Positions 10,563 through 20,366 are shown, counted from the stretch's first letter. The stretch is DNA of 34,547 nucleotides from JANRIC01 sp033765345 (GCA_033765345.1 JANRIC010000049.1:1-34547), one strand, 5' to 3'. Notes: a model not told the origin generated them from the sequence alone. A program made the numbers and translations.

Positions 10563-11573
10563 TTACCATTTAATTAATGCAGAAGCCCAAGTAAACCCAC
10601 TTCCAAATGCAGCCAGACAAACGAGGTCGCCGGGCTTAAGTCGGTCGGCTTCCCAAAGCTCAGAAAGGCATATAGGGATAGTAGCGGCGGTGGTATTTCC
10701 GTATTTCTGGATATTGTTATAAACTTTGTCTTCGGGCAAGCCCATTTTTTGTCGTACCATTTCTGAGATTCGCAGGTTGGCTTGGTGTGGCACAAGCATA
10801 TCGATGTCGCTTACCTGATAATTATTTGCCTGCAAGGCTTCTTCTATGACTTCAATAAACCGGGTGACGGCGTGTTTAAAAACGGCATTTCCCCGCATAA
10901 AAGGCAAGTGTCGCCCTTCTTCAATGATCTTGCTAGACAAGCGGTCTTTGAGATTACTGCCTGGATGCTCGAGCATCAAATCTTCGGCATATTGTCCTTG
11001 GGCGTGAAGATGTGTAGATAAAATACGATGCTCGGGATCGGTGGATTTTTGTACTACGGCTGCCCCTGCCCCATCTCCGAAAAGCACGGCAAAGTCTCGA
11101 TTGCGGTTACTGGTTTCAAGGATATTGGATTGAATCTCAGCCCCCACTACCAGGATATTTTGGTACATGCCCGTTTTGATAAATTGATCGGCAATAGAAA
11201 GGCTGTAAATAAATCCACTGCACTGAGTTCTCACATCCAGGGCACCAATTTCTCGGAAGGGCAATTCTCGCTGGAGGAGTACACCCGATCCCGGAAAATT
11301 ATAATCTGGACTTAGTGTAGCAAAAATGATAAAATCAATCTCTTTGGCTTCCAGACCGGCTCTTTCCAAAGCAATAGCGGCAGCTCTGGCACCCATTTTA
11401 GATACTGTATCTTTGCCCTCAGTAAAAAATCGTCTTTCTTTGATACCTGAGCGTTCTGTAATCCAGGTATCACTTGTATCCATCAGTTTTTCTAAATCGT
11501 GGTTGCTAATGATATTTTCCGGCACATAAAAACCCAAGCCGGTAATTTTAGAATAGTTAATCATGGAATTCAT
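10563..11573 (-). CDS. fabH: 3-oxoacyl-ACP synthase III (KAS III, FabH family)
   Basis: Condensing enzyme that joins an acyl-CoA, usually acetyl-CoA, to malonyl-ACP to begin fatty-acid synthesis; cytosolic. The 336 residues match the usual family length. The catalytic triad is visible: Cys118 in TQCSGFIYSL, His263 in VPHQANLRIS and Asn293 in YGNTTAATIP. The C-terminal GSGFTWASALI matches the glycine-rich end of the family. The N-terminus has the typical sequence SDTWITERSGIKER. The start ATG at 11573 is used; a second ATG three codons in is possible. The gene stands alone: no plsX, rpmF or acpP is adjacent, unlike many primary fabH loci, so it may be a second KAS III or a related acyl-transferring thiolase-fold enzyme with another acyl preference. 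A terminator follows it, and a 13-bp palindrome 81 bases upstream could be an operator. Confidence 0.9.
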   Translation of the reverse strand: MNSMINYSKITGLGFYVPENIISNHDLEKLMDTSDTWITERSGIKERRFFTEGKDTVSKMGARAAAIALERAGLEAKEIDFIIFATLSPDYNFPGSGVLLQRELPFREIGALDVRTQCSGFIYSLSIADQFIKTGMYQNILVVGAEIQSNILETSNRNRDFAVLFGDGAGAAVVQKSTDPEHRILSTHLHAQGQYAEDLMLEHPGSNLKDRLSSKIIEEGRHLPFMRGNAVFKHAVTRFIEVIEEALQANNYQVSDIDMLVPHQANLRISEMVRQKMGLPEDKVYNNIQKYGNTTAATIPICLSELWEADRLKPGDLVCLAAFGSGFTWASALIKW

Positions 11574-11653
11574 ATAATTTTTAGAGGATGCAAAATAAAT
11601 AATTAATTCCTGAAAACTATCGAGTACGGGTCAGCTATCTGTAAGAAATATAA

Positions 11654-11666
11654 TGACTGTCAGTCA
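11654..11666. promoter_or_regulatory. Perfect 13-bp palindrome upstream of fabH, possible operator
   Basis: TGACTGTCAGTCA consists of two perfect 6-bp arms around one central T. It lies in the 137-base gap between the DUF4403 gene and the fabH start, 81 bases upstream of that start. Short palindromes of this size are typical of TetR- or MarR-type operators, and such regulators often control lipid genes. No regulator gene is in the window, so the assignment is inference from position and symmetry. Confidence 0.35.
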
Positions 11667-11710
11667 ATGTCTTAGAAGAAGATAAGCGGAAAAATACAGA
11701 GGGCTAAGCA

Positions 11711-13135
11711 TTAAAAACCTTTTAAAAGGATCATAAAGTCACCGTTTAGTACAATCTTAGCAAAAATGGTATCTGGTTGTAAAAAAATCTCTTTGATATA
11801 AAATTGATGTACCTGCCCTTGAAGAGTTGCTTGGGGACTAAATTCAAAATTTTCAAGTCCTTTTTCAACTTGTTTTCTGATTTCAAGTATTTGATTATTA
11901 AGTACTTCTTCTGCACCTTCTTTGAGCTGTTTTTTGATTTTCCCAGCAAATAACCAACGGGTAAATTTAGAAATTTTAGTTTTGGCATCAAGGATATAAG
12001 CAAAATTACGGATTTCCATTTTATTTGAGGAAGCATTATAAACCGGGTATCCTGATAAATAAACCTTTCCTGTGATGCTTCCGCTGAGATCAAGCTCTAT
12101 GACTATATCCTGCCCACTTCCATAAAAATTGATCCCCAGTATTTTTACATTGTATTTTCCTTCACGAAAACTATACGCTTTGTTCAAAAACAGTTCGTTG
12201 GCCTTTTTGAGTGCTGTAGCTTTGGATACCTGTGCATTGACGAGCATTTCCACGCCGGGTTCGAGGTCGTCATGATAGCTCAAATTGGGCAGGGGTACCA
12301 TTTTAGGCTTGAGGTTTAGTTTTTTGCTAAATTCGGCATCGGCAAATGCTTGCAAACGAATTTGTGTTTTTAGGGCATCTTCCTCAAAATGAAGGTTTTG
12401 AATGATGACTTTTTCGTCTGAGGGTAAAAAATACAACCAAGTTTTTTCTTCTCCCCACACCGAGGCTACAAAGGGCAATTGAAAGGTTTTCCAAGAGAGT
12501 TCTATTTGTTTTTTTAAATCAAACCTTTGACGAATCTCCCGGTCAATGGTTCTGTTGATGCTATCCTTTTGTTCATCAATCAGGCCGTCGACGATACTTC
12601 CCATAGGTAGCTTGACGGGTCCGAAGTCAATATAAGGTTCTTTGATCCAGCGATACTCTACCAGTGCGGTTTTACTGATAAGATCCCAATTATAATTCAG
12701 GGCAATTTTAGTTTGAAATTTGGTGAGCAATTGCATTTCCTGATCGATGGATTTTCGCAGCGTCAAGCCCAAAACTTTGGTTTTGAGTGTGCCTTTTACG
12801 TGGATTCGCAGGGGTACAAAGCTAAAAAGCGAGCTTTTTTCACCCTGAAGCTTGATTTTATCCAAACGCCAGACTTTCATAGAGAAGTCCGACACGCTGG
12901 AGTTGTTTAAATCCTTTATTTCGTAAATCAGGCTATCCATTTGGGTGTTGATGATGTCTTGCATGGTGAGGATATCCAGTTGTACAGGGATAGTCAGATT
13001 AGAAATCAAGGCTTCTGATTTTTTCTCAGGGTAGGATTCCACAGGTTTCTGTGCCATGACCAGGGTAGTCATGCCAAAAAGTGTTAAACACAAAAAAATA
13101 TTAAGTTTTAATTTCGTTTTACTAAAAGTTGGCAT
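11711..13135 (-). CDS. DUF4403 family envelope protein
   Basis: 474-residue exported protein. The N-terminus is a clear signal peptide: basic KTKLKLN, hydrophobic IFLCLTLFGMTTLVMA, then AQK at the expected cleavage site near residue 29. The rest is an alternating beta-rich protein with the features I associate with DUF4403: an N-terminal segment on separate promoters of symmetry (SNLTIPVQLDILTMQDIINT), a middle part beginning near YRWIKEPYIDFGPV, and a C-terminal half with VYLSGYPVYNASSNKMEIRN followed by FTRWLFAGKIKKQLKEGAEE. Family members are found across Bacteroidota; their function is not known, and the fold is thought to resemble lipid-binding tubular domains, which I cannot test here. 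It lies 137 bases upstream of fabH in the same direction, so co-transcription with fabH is possible, since I see no terminator between them. Confidence 0.8.
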   Translation of the reverse strand: MPTFSKTKLKLNIFLCLTLFGMTTLVMAQKPVESYPEKKSEALISNLTIPVQLDILTMQDIINTQMDSLIYEIKDLNNSSVSDFSMKVWRLDKIKLQGEKSSLFSFVPLRIHVKGTLKTKVLGLTLRKSIDQEMQLLTKFQTKIALNYNWDLISKTALVEYRWIKEPYIDFGPVKLPMGSIVDGLIDEQKDSINRTIDREIRQRFDLKKQIELSWKTFQLPFVASVWGEEKTWLYFLPSDEKVIIQNLHFEEDALKTQIRLQAFADAEFSKKLNLKPKMVPLPNLSYHDDLEPGVEMLVNAQVSKATALKKANELFLNKAYSFREGKYNVKILGINFYGSGQDIVIELDLSGSITGKVYLSGYPVYNASSNKMEIRNFAYILDAKTKISKFTRWLFAGKIKKQLKEGAEEVLNNQILEIRKQVEKGLENFEFSPQATLQGQVHQFYIKEIFLQPDTIFAKIVLNGDFMILLKGF

Positions 13136-13388
13136 TCCGAAAACCTGATTTTATACTGGGATTTATTTGATTTTTATGATTGCATACCTTGGCTTTGAGG
13201 TTCGCCTGAAAGAGTCTGGGATTTATTCCTTCCTCAAAACCGATTTTATTTGAATACAGACTCGATCGCTAAACTACGCTCTAATTCTCTAACAACAAAG
13301 ATACCCATTCTTATCAGACAGGGAAATCTTATGGAAGTTGCATGGCTGAATGCACTGATTTATAAGATTTTTATTTTTAGATTTTATG
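13136..13388. other. Intergenic region upstream of the DUF4403 gene
   Basis: About 250 bases between the DUF4403 start and the terminator of the next gene. No ORF of coding character. It contains two imperfect copies of a CTGGGATTTATT-like string (near 13156 and 13213), which may be chance. It should hold the DUF4403 promoter. Confidence 0.5.
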
Positions 13389-13423
13389 AAAAAGGCTCTT
13401 ATCTCTAACAAGATAAGAGCCTT
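13389..13423 (-). terminator. Strong intrinsic terminator after the propeller-repeat protein gene
   Basis: Perfect 13-bp stem (AAGGCTCTTATCT and its complement) with a 6-base loop, followed on the minus strand by a run of five T. It starts about 20 bases after the stop codon at 13445. Confidence 0.88.
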
Positions 13424-13444
13424 AAAATTTTCCCAATGATGCTA

Positions 13445-16400
13445 TTATTTTATCAATCTTATGGTTTTTTCTTCATTTTCAGTGCGGATACGAATATAAT
13501 AGACTTTTCCTTTGGGGATTTGTAACTTTGAGATCGGGATTTGTATCTGATCTACATCAGATAAAATTTCTATTTGGCCGCTTGTTGTCTGATTTTCATA
13601 ATACAGGGAGTACTGTACAAGTTTTAATGTATTTTGTTTCAAATGAATGTTGATTTTATCTCCGGTACCTTCCAAAGGATTCAGCACACTCAGTTGGCTG
13701 GTACGTCCGGCTTGTTGTACAAAGCTAAACTGATAGGTATTCTCGGTAAGTTTTATTCCTCCTGCCCCTGATTGGTTGAAGGTAGAGATTTTTAAGGAAT
13801 AATTGCCCAGAATGGGTACTCGCCCGAAAAAATCAGTACCTCCAGAGCCATCTCCAAACAATGAGTAAGGAGCTACGCTTTCGGTACGGTTTACGCTGCT
13901 CGGTCCGCTGAGTTCAAACTTAACACTTTTTGTGTCAGGCGGGTAATCTGTAATACTAAAACTAAAGCCATTCAAAGGAGTATTATTGAGATTGATTACT
14001 AATGGAGTTCCTTCTACAATGGGCATGATTTGTTTGTCGGTATCTGTATTCAGCAGTACTACTTTTGTGGGGTAGGGTGCTGATTGTTTGATTACGAAAC
14101 TCACTTGAAAAGAGCCCAGCAAATTACCTGTAGCACCATTTTTATCATAAACCCAAGCTTTTAACGTATAATTACCTGGTTCAAGAATTTCTCCCAAAAT
14201 ATCCAATCCTCCATTCAAATCACCATAAAACGAATAGGGTGGGTTACTTTCTATTTTAGTAACTTTGCCTGCACCGCTAAGTTCAAATTTGATACTTTCC
14301 GTGCCATCTACAAATCCCCTGGCTAAGAAACCCAGTTTGCTCAATCCAAGTTTTTGCAGGTCTATTTCCTGTCCGTCTTGGATGGTAAATGCGATCAGAT
14401 CACGTTCGGAATCTACTAGAGTAAATTCCAAGGGGCGTGTATCAATAAAATCAATGCTAAATGTTTCGGTAGCCAGCAAAGCACCCGTGCGGTTGATTCC
14501 GGAGTAAGCTCTGACGGTAAAGAAAAATTTCTGTCGGTCGGCAATTTTTCCAAAAAAATCACCTTTTCCATCGTCTCCAAACAACGCATAAGGAGCTGTA
14601 TTTTCGGTTTTTGAGAAGGTGGTAGTACCCGTCATAATCATTTCTACACTTTTTGTGCCTTGGGGTGTTCCACTGACCCAGATATTAAAATTATTCAATT
14701 TGCTTTGATAAATATCTACGGTGTTTTCACCAGCAAGAATATTCTTCAAGGCTTTGTCTGTGTCTGGATTAACGAGTTTGAATACGAATGGCGTGCTTTG
14801 AATAAAAGAAAAGTTTCGGGTGCGGGTCATGGCGATTTCACCTTGCAAACCGCTTTCTGGATAGAGATCAGCCGAAAACGAATAATTCCCCAGCACGGGA
14901 GTTTTTCCGGTAATATCTTGCGCGCCCTGATCACCGAATAAAGAGAAAGGTTGAGCGCTTTCGGCTTTTTGGTGAATGATCGGACCGTTGAGTTTGAGAT
15001 TTACACTTTTGGTACCATTGGGGAAGATGGACATGACGATGCCAAATTCGGTCAGGTTAAAGACACTCAGGTCTAGCACAAGCCCTTCGGTGATTTCGGC
15101 AATGACTTCTTCGGTTTGGGTATTGATGAGCAAAAACACTGGGTCATCATCTGCCTCAAGTTTGGTAATCCAGAAATCAAAATTATCATAATAAGAGCCT
15201 CCTAGTTTGTCTTCGCTTTTATCACCTGACTGGTCTGATGAAGAATACCCACCTAATACCAGCCCTCGGTCAGAGGCAATGGCCATGTCACACAGTTCAT
15301 CGTCTTGATTCCCTCCGATAGATTTATCCCAGATTTTAGAGCCATTTTTATCGAATTTGACGATCCAAAAGTCATTTTTTCCCTGGTTGATTTCTGTTTT
15401 ATCCCCTGAGATACCACCTTGAGTTTGCCCGCCAATGACGTATTTCCCATCGGGAGTAAGGCTGAGGGAGGTACAGAAATCGAAAAAAATCGTTCCAAAG
15501 GCTTTATCCCAAAGAATATTCCCATCTTTATTGATATTCACCACCCAATAATCATATCCGCCCCGTGTAGGGGTAGTACGATTGCCCGCTCCATAGGTAT
15601 AAGAGCTTCCTGCCAACAAGATACTTCCTTCTGAAGAAACAAGCATAGCACTGAGTGATTCGTATCCTGCCGAACCGTAAGATTTATCCCAGATTTTAGT
15701 ACCGCTTTGGTTGATTTTTACCAGCCAAAAGTCTTGTCGCCAAACCTGTCCGATGAGGTTTTGAGTTTTATCAAAAGATGTATTGGAAAAAGAACTTCCT
15801 CCAAGATAATATGCCCCATCAGGGCCGATAATCATGCTGCTCAGTTCGTCGGATAATGTACCTCCAAAGGTCTTATCCCAGGAAATAAACCCTTGTGCAT
15901 TGATTTTAAGGACCCAATAATCCTGACCACCGCGGTTGCTTTCGGTTTTTTCGCTGGAGATACCCGAATAAGAAACACCGCCGAGGAGGTATCCGCCGTC
16001 GGAGGTTGCCAGGATGGTTTTGGCAATATCTCTGCGGTCTCCACCATAGGTTTTATCCCAAAGTTTATTACCGTTTTCGTCAATTTTGACGAGCCAGTAG
16101 TCATAGTCAAAGTTGCCTCGGTTAGGTTCTGTTTTCTCCCCTGAAATATCCGAATTTGAGCTACCAAACAATAAATATCCTCCGTCATGTGCCGGAATAA
16201 TTTTGGAGAGTCGATCATAGCGATTGCCTCCATAAGTTTTGTTCCAAATAATATTCCCTGAAGCATCCGTTTTGATGACCCAATAATCATCTACTCCTCT
16301 CACATTTTCACTTTTATCTCCACCAGTCGAGGAGTTTGAGTATCCTCCCGCCAAAAAACCTTGGTCAGGCGTAGGCACTATATCACTCAGAAAATCAGCT

Positions 16401-16543
16401 TGCAAGCCTCCAATAGTTTTATCCCACTCGAGGTTGGGCTGAATTTGGGCATAAGTTTTAGAGCTTAAACAAATGACCGAAAAGTTTATCATGAAGATGA
16501 TCCACAGCGTTTTCACGTTTCTAAACAACATACAGATATACAT
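13445..16543 (-). CDS. Secreted seven-blade propeller protein with four ~118-residue repeat domains and a sorting-type C-terminus
   Basis: 1032 residues. Signal peptide: hydrophobic TLWIIFMINFSVICLS then KTYAQ near residue 33; the ATG at 16543 is used, with alternatives at residues 5 and 18. Residues 37-465 hold seven repeats of about 61 residues, each starting with a WDKTYGG-type motif (residues 40, 100, 162, 222, 285, 345, 405) and containing GGYLLGG and DYWVVKI strands, which fits a seven-blade beta-propeller. Residues 469-945 hold four copies of a domain of about 118 residues with a conserved P(F/Y)SLFGD motif followed by a LGNYS-like strand; I cannot name this domain. Residues 948-1032 look like a type IX secretion sorting domain (hydrophobic strands, ending in RTENEEKTIRLIK). 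It is likely surface-displayed or released. The role is unknown; propellers of this type are usually binding modules. It has its own terminator. Confidence 0.82.
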   Translation of the reverse strand: MYICMLFRNVKTLWIIFMINFSVICLSSKTYAQIQPNLEWDKTIGGLQADFLSDIVPTPDQGFLAGGYSNSSTGGDKSENVRGVDDYWVIKTDASGNIIWNKTYGGNRYDRLSKIIPAHDGGYLLFGSSNSDISGEKTEPNRGNFDYDYWLVKIDENGNKLWDKTYGGDRRDIAKTILATSDGGYLLGGVSYSGISSEKTESNRGGQDYWVLKINAQGFISWDKTFGGTLSDELSSMIIGPDGAYYLGGSSFSNTSFDKTQNLIGQVWRQDFWLVKINQSGTKIWDKSYGSAGYESLSAMLVSSEGSILLAGSSYTYGAGNRTTPTRGGYDYWVVNINKDGNILWDKAFGTIFFDFCTSLSLTPDGKYVIGGQTQGGISGDKTEINQGKNDFWIVKFDKNGSKIWDKSIGGNQDDELCDMAIASDRGLVLGGYSSSDQSGDKSEDKLGGSYYDNFDFWITKLEADDDPVFLLINTQTEEVIAEITEGLVLDLSVFNLTEFGIVMSIFPNGTKSVNLKLNGPIIHQKAESAQPFSLFGDQGAQDITGKTPVLGNYSFSADLYPESGLQGEIAMTRTRNFSFIQSTPFVFKLVNPDTDKALKNILAGENTVDIYQSKLNNFNIWVSGTPQGTKSVEMIMTGTTTFSKTENTAPYALFGDDGKGDFFGKIADRQKFFFTVRAYSGINRTGALLATETFSIDFIDTRPLEFTLVDSERDLIAFTIQDGQEIDLQKLGLSKLGFLARGFVDGTESIKFELSGAGKVTKIESNPPYSFYGDLNGGLDILGEILEPGNYTLKAWVYDKNGATGNLLGSFQVSFVIKQSAPYPTKVVLLNTDTDKQIMPIVEGTPLVINLNNTPLNGFSFSITDYPPDTKSVKFELSGPSSVNRTESVAPYSLFGDGSGGTDFFGRVPILGNYSLKISTFNQSGAGGIKLTENTYQFSFVQQAGRTSQLSVLNPLEGTGDKINIHLKQNTLKLVQYSLYYENQTTSGQIEILSDVDQIQIPISKLQIPKGKVYYIRIRTENEEKTIRLIK

Positions 16544-17006
16544 TTAATTGTTTTGAAAATTCTAAATATAGCTCATCAAGTGATTGATCAATCAACCCTC
16601 GACCAGATTTGTGAAGAATCACAAAATACCGATTGATAAAGAGTTTTGATAATAAAGATGAACCTGTAAATAGGGAGAATACCTACTTTACATGCTTTCG
16701 TTTGATACTGTAATGAAATAATGAGTCCTTGATGATGGAGGACGGTCTGTAAGCTGATATGAAAAACGCACTATTCACGGTCTTATACCGTACTGGTATA
16801 GTTTATGGGATAATTATAGTTTAATATTAGTTGTAAAGAGGCTATAATTCAGTTGTGATTGATATTATTTCAAGGCAAAAGCCTTACCCCTAACAATGGA
16901 TAAGAGATTAAGAAGTATAAGATATGGTTGAATAAATTTTATTATAAAGTTTTTTAGCAAGTTTTATACCAAAGGCATATATTTCTTACAAATGTTCTTT
17001 TTTTAT
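16544..17006. other. Intergenic region upstream of the propeller-repeat gene
   Basis: About 460 bases with no credible gene. It contains an inverted repeat at 16784-16800, TATACC and GGTATA around five central bases, roughly 240 bases upstream of the 16543 start. A one-mismatch promoter element (TATATTTA on the minus strand) lies near 16563-16570, close to the start. Confidence 0.45.
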
Positions 17007-17045
17007 TAAAAAACATCTTCCTTCTATTGATTTAGGAAGATGTTT
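17007..17045 (-). terminator. Terminator downstream of the VPS10/BNR gene
   Basis: 12-bp perfect stem AAACATCTTCCT / AGGAAGATGTTT with an 11-base loop, followed on the minus strand by T-rich sequence. It is about 105 bases past the stop at 17151, farther than usual but with no gene in between. Confidence 0.7.
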
Positions 17046-17150
17046 GATATTTCATACTTTATTCTGGTTTTCTATAATAAAGTAACTGCTTTTTGTTTTT
17101 TATTTTAGGAATCTAAGTTGATTTTGTATGCTCGTCTGACGATTCTACGG

Positions 17151-20100
17151 CTACTGTGCCCCTTTTTCAGTAAAAATCACCGGAATATTTTGCTGTGTCA
17201 CCATTTTGTTGAATGCTGGTATTTCATTTTGCATCAGTGTATTAAGTTTTTGAAGTTCTTCATTGATCAATCCAGTCATTTCTTCTTTCACCGCTATCAT
17301 CTGTGTTGTAGGGCGATTGTAGCCTATGGAAGCCAGCGATGCCACAGCACTGAGTTTGTTATTCAAGCGAATGGGATAGTTAAGGGGATCTTGCGAACTT
17401 TGGTTTTTGGTTTGATACAGATTATTTTCAATGACTCCAAGTTGTTTTTTAATAGATTTGGCATTTTCCAAAATATCCTTGTAATTTTCTTGGTCTTTAA
17501 TCCTTTCCGTAAAGCTATTGATCTGTTGATTTACTTCCCGAATTTGAATGATGGCTTCGTTGGTTTCGGAGAGTTTATCCCGGATTTCCAACAAAAAGCT
17601 CATTTGCGCTTCCAAATCTGCTTGGCTTGCTTGAATTCTGGGGTCTTTTTTGATCTCGAACTCGTGGGTTTGAGATTGATCGCCTAGGCTTAATCTGACC
17701 TGATACTTGCCTGGTGTCACTCTTGGTCCCTGAGTTCCACCTGCCCAAAGGATCAGCCTATCAAAGCGGGTGGCTTCCTCGTGGCGCATATCCCAGACAA
17801 AAAGATTGGCACCTTCTTTAACTTTAAGCGCACCGGTTTTATTCTTAGGGTCTCTTTTTTCGGGAGCCTTGGCAGAGCTGAACTTGCGAATGAGTTTACC
17901 CTGGCTATCCATAAATTCCAAAGTAAATACCTGGGTAGAATCCGGCTTGTTTTTCAGATAGAAATGCACCGCCACGCCGGAGGGAGGGTTTTTCCCTTCA
18001 AATTTAGGGTTAGAGCGATCGCCACTTACCCAATTGTAGGTATCGCTGGGTTTATAGAGGTGCATAGCATTGTTTGCCACGTTATGATTGACCTGATGCA
18101 AAATACTCAGATCATCCAAAATCCAAAAACCTCGCCCTTGGGTAGCAGCAATCAGATCATTTTCTTTGATGGTCAGGTCGGTAATCGGTACGATGGGCAG
18201 ATTCAACTGAAAAGGCTGCCAGTGTGTGCCGTCATCAAAAGACACGTACATACCACTTTCGGTGCCTGCGTAAAGCACTCCGGCTTTTTTCGGATCAGCC
18301 CGAACTACCCTAGTAAAATGGTCTTCGGGAATCCCCTGGGTGATTTTTGTCCAGGTAGCTCCATAATCAGTAGTTTTGTAGAGATAGGGTCTGAAATCAT
18401 CCGATTTGTAGCGTGTACCAGCAATATAACACCCCCCCTTGATAAAAGGGTGCGGCTCTACACTATTGATCATCATCCATTCGGGCATTCCTTTGGGAGT
18501 GACATTGTTCCAGTTTTTGCCGCCGTCACGTGTTATATACACCATCCCATCATCCGAACCCGTCCAAATCAGGTCTTTTTCATACGGTGATTCGGCAGCA
18601 GCAAAGATTGTCCCGTAGTATTCTACACTGGTATTGTCTTTGGTAATCGGTCCGCCTGAAGCGTACATTTTCGTGGTATCATTGCGTGTGAGATCAGGAC
18701 TGATTGCCTCCCAGCTTTGACCTTCGTTGGTAGTTTTGAAAAGCACATTGGCTGCCGTATACAACACGGAAGATGTATGTGGAGAGAAAAATATGGGGAA
18801 ATTCCACTGAAAACGATACTTTAGGTCTTTGGCTGCCCAGCCCATGGGATTATTGGGGTACACATCTACGGCACAACGCTCTCCGGTTCGGTGATTTTCA
18901 CGGGTTAGGTATCCTCCATAAGAACCTCCATAAACGATATCTGGGTTATCGGGGTTTGGAGCAATGTGGGCACTTTCTCCTCCTGCTGTTTCTTCCCAGT
19001 CTCTTTCTGTGATGCCGCCTTCATTTCCCTGGCTCAGGATGCGTACGGTGCTGTTGTCCTGCTGCCCGCCATACATCCGATAAGGGAAATTATTATCCGT
19101 AACTACCCTGTAAAATTGCGCCGTAGGTTGATTGTGATAGGTAGACCAGCTTTGTCCGCCATTCAAACTGACCTGCGCTCCGCCGTCGTCACCGATAATC
19201 ATGTGATTGGGGTTATCAGGCGAAATCCACAGGTCGTGATGATCGCCGTGAGGGGTATCGATAGATTCATAGGTTTTGCCTCCGTCTTTGCTGATATGAA
19301 ACTCCACGTTGAGTACATACACCTGGTCTGCGTTTTTGGTATCGGCATAGATGCGGGTATAGTACCAGGCGCGCTGACGAAGTTTTCTTTCGGTATTGAC
19401 TTTGCTCCAGGTCTTGCCCCCATCATCAGAGCGATACACGCCTCCTTCGTTGGCCTCTAAAATTGCCCAGACTCTTTCGTGATTGACGGGTGATACGGTC
19501 ACTCCGATGATTCCCAGCGTACCTTTGGGCAATCCTTCGGCGGTTTTGGTGAGTTCGGTCCAAGTATCACCACCATCTGTACTTTTCCAAAGGGCAGAAC
19601 CCTCACCTCCACTTTCCAGGCTATGAGGTGTACGAATTATTCGCCAAGTGCTGGCATAGAGAATTCTGGGATTCACCGGATCAAGTATTAAATCTACTGC
19701 ACCGGCTTGTTCATTGACAAATAATTTTTGCTCCCAGGTTTTGCCACCATCCTGACTGCGATATACGCCGCGCTCCTGATTTGGGCCGAACAAATGCCCC
19801 AGCACTGCGGCATAGACCAGATTTGGGTTATTGGGATGAATGCGAATTCGGGTGATGTGTCGAGAGTCTTTTAATCCTACGTGCTCCCAGGTTTTACCAG
19901 CATCTAGAGATTTCCACATGCCATTGCCGTGCGAGACATTACCGCGTACAGTTTTTTCGCCGCCCCCCACATACATGACATTATTGTCGGATTCACTTAC
20001 GGCTACTGCGCCGATAGAGCCTCCAAAAAAACCATCGGAGATATTTTCCCAACTTGCTCCGGCATCCGTAGTACGCCAGACACCGCCACCAGTTGCTCCG

Positions 20101-20339
20101 AAATAGTACAAATTCGGCTGTCCGGGTACACCCGTTACGGCGGCAGAACGCCCCCCCCGGAAGGGTCCTACATTACGCCATTGCAGGGAATTGAATAATT
20201 TTTCTTCATAGGTAGGCGCAGCAGTGGGCGTTTCCTTTTTGCGTTGGGCATAGGTGGGATGTATTGCAAAAATCCCTAAAACAACTAGTACAATAATTAG
20301 ATAGAATCGGCTCATGTTTTTGTAATGTTTTTTCATCAT
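17151..20339 (-). CDS. Secreted VPS10/Sortilin-like BNR (Asp-box) repeat protein
   Basis: About 1062 residues. Signal peptide: hydrophobic FYLIIVLVVLGIFAIHPTYA, cleavage near residue 32. I start at the ATG at 20339; the in-frame TTG one codon earlier is less likely. At least eleven Asp-box motifs (S/T-x-D/N-x-G-x-T/S-W) run from about residue 91 to 708, for example TTDAGASW, SQDGGKTW, STDGGDTW, SLNGGQSW, TTDYGATW and SFDDGTHW. They indicate two beta-propellers of the sialidase/xyloglucanase/VPS10 type. A beta-sandwich-like part (about 770-895) and a helical C-terminal part (905-1055) follow. Such proteins are common in Bacteroidota and are often labelled glycosyl hydrolase, but I see no catalytic residues that would support that. 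Probably periplasmic or surface; no sorting domain is evident. A TAnnTTTG promoter element is just upstream and a terminator downstream. Confidence 0.88.
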   Translation of the reverse strand: MMKKHYKNMSRFYLIIVLVVLGIFAIHPTYAQRKKETPTAAPTYEEKLFNSLQWRNVGPFRGGRSAAVTGVPGQPNLYYFGATGGGVWRTTDAGASWENISDGFFGGSIGAVAVSESDNNVMYVGGGEKTVRGNVSHGNGMWKSLDAGKTWEHVGLKDSRHITRIRIHPNNPNLVYAAVLGHLFGPNQERGVYRSQDGGKTWEQKLFVNEQAGAVDLILDPVNPRILYASTWRIIRTPHSLESGGEGSALWKSTDGGDTWTELTKTAEGLPKGTLGIIGVTVSPVNHERVWAILEANEGGVYRSDDGGKTWSKVNTERKLRQRAWYYTRIYADTKNADQVYVLNVEFHISKDGGKTYESIDTPHGDHHDLWISPDNPNHMIIGDDGGAQVSLNGGQSWSTYHNQPTAQFYRVVTDNNFPYRMYGGQQDNSTVRILSQGNEGGITERDWEETAGGESAHIAPNPDNPDIVYGGSYGGYLTRENHRTGERCAVDVYPNNPMGWAAKDLKYRFQWNFPIFFSPHTSSVLYTAANVLFKTTNEGQSWEAISPDLTRNDTTKMYASGGPITKDNTSVEYYGTIFAAAESPYEKDLIWTGSDDGMVYITRDGGKNWNNVTPKGMPEWMMINSVEPHPFIKGGCYIAGTRYKSDDFRPYLYKTTDYGATWTKITQGIPEDHFTRVVRADPKKAGVLYAGTESGMYVSFDDGTHWQPFQLNLPIVPITDLTIKENDLIAATQGRGFWILDDLSILHQVNHNVANNAMHLYKPSDTYNWVSGDRSNPKFEGKNPPSGVAVHFYLKNKPDSTQVFTLEFMDSQGKLIRKFSSAKAPEKRDPKNKTGALKVKEGANLFVWDMRHEEATRFDRLILWAGGTQGPRVTPGKYQVRLSLGDQSQTHEFEIKKDPRIQASQADLEAQMSFLLEIRDKLSETNEAIIQIREVNQQINSFTERIKDQENYKDILENAKSIKKQLGVIENNLYQTKNQSSQDPLNYPIRLNNKLSAVASLASIGYNRPTTQMIAVKEEMTGLINEELQKLNTLMQNEIPAFNKMVTQQNIPVIFTEKGAQ

Positions 20340-20358
20340 CAAAATCTTGGTTGGTGTT

Positions 20359-20366
20359 CAAAAATA
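20359..20366 (-). promoter_or_regulatory. Predicted -7 element for the VPS10/BNR gene
   Basis: TATTTTTG on the minus strand is an exact match to the Bacteroidota -7 consensus TAnnTTTG. It lies 20 bases upstream of the 20339 start. The expected -33 TTTG about 19 bases further is only present as a T-rich stretch, so the prediction is moderate. Confidence 0.4.

Noticed and set aside
17781..18590. 269-residue plus-strand ORF opposite the VPS10/BNR gene
   Set aside because: Antisense shadow; the minus strand carries the Asp-box motifs in this stretch.
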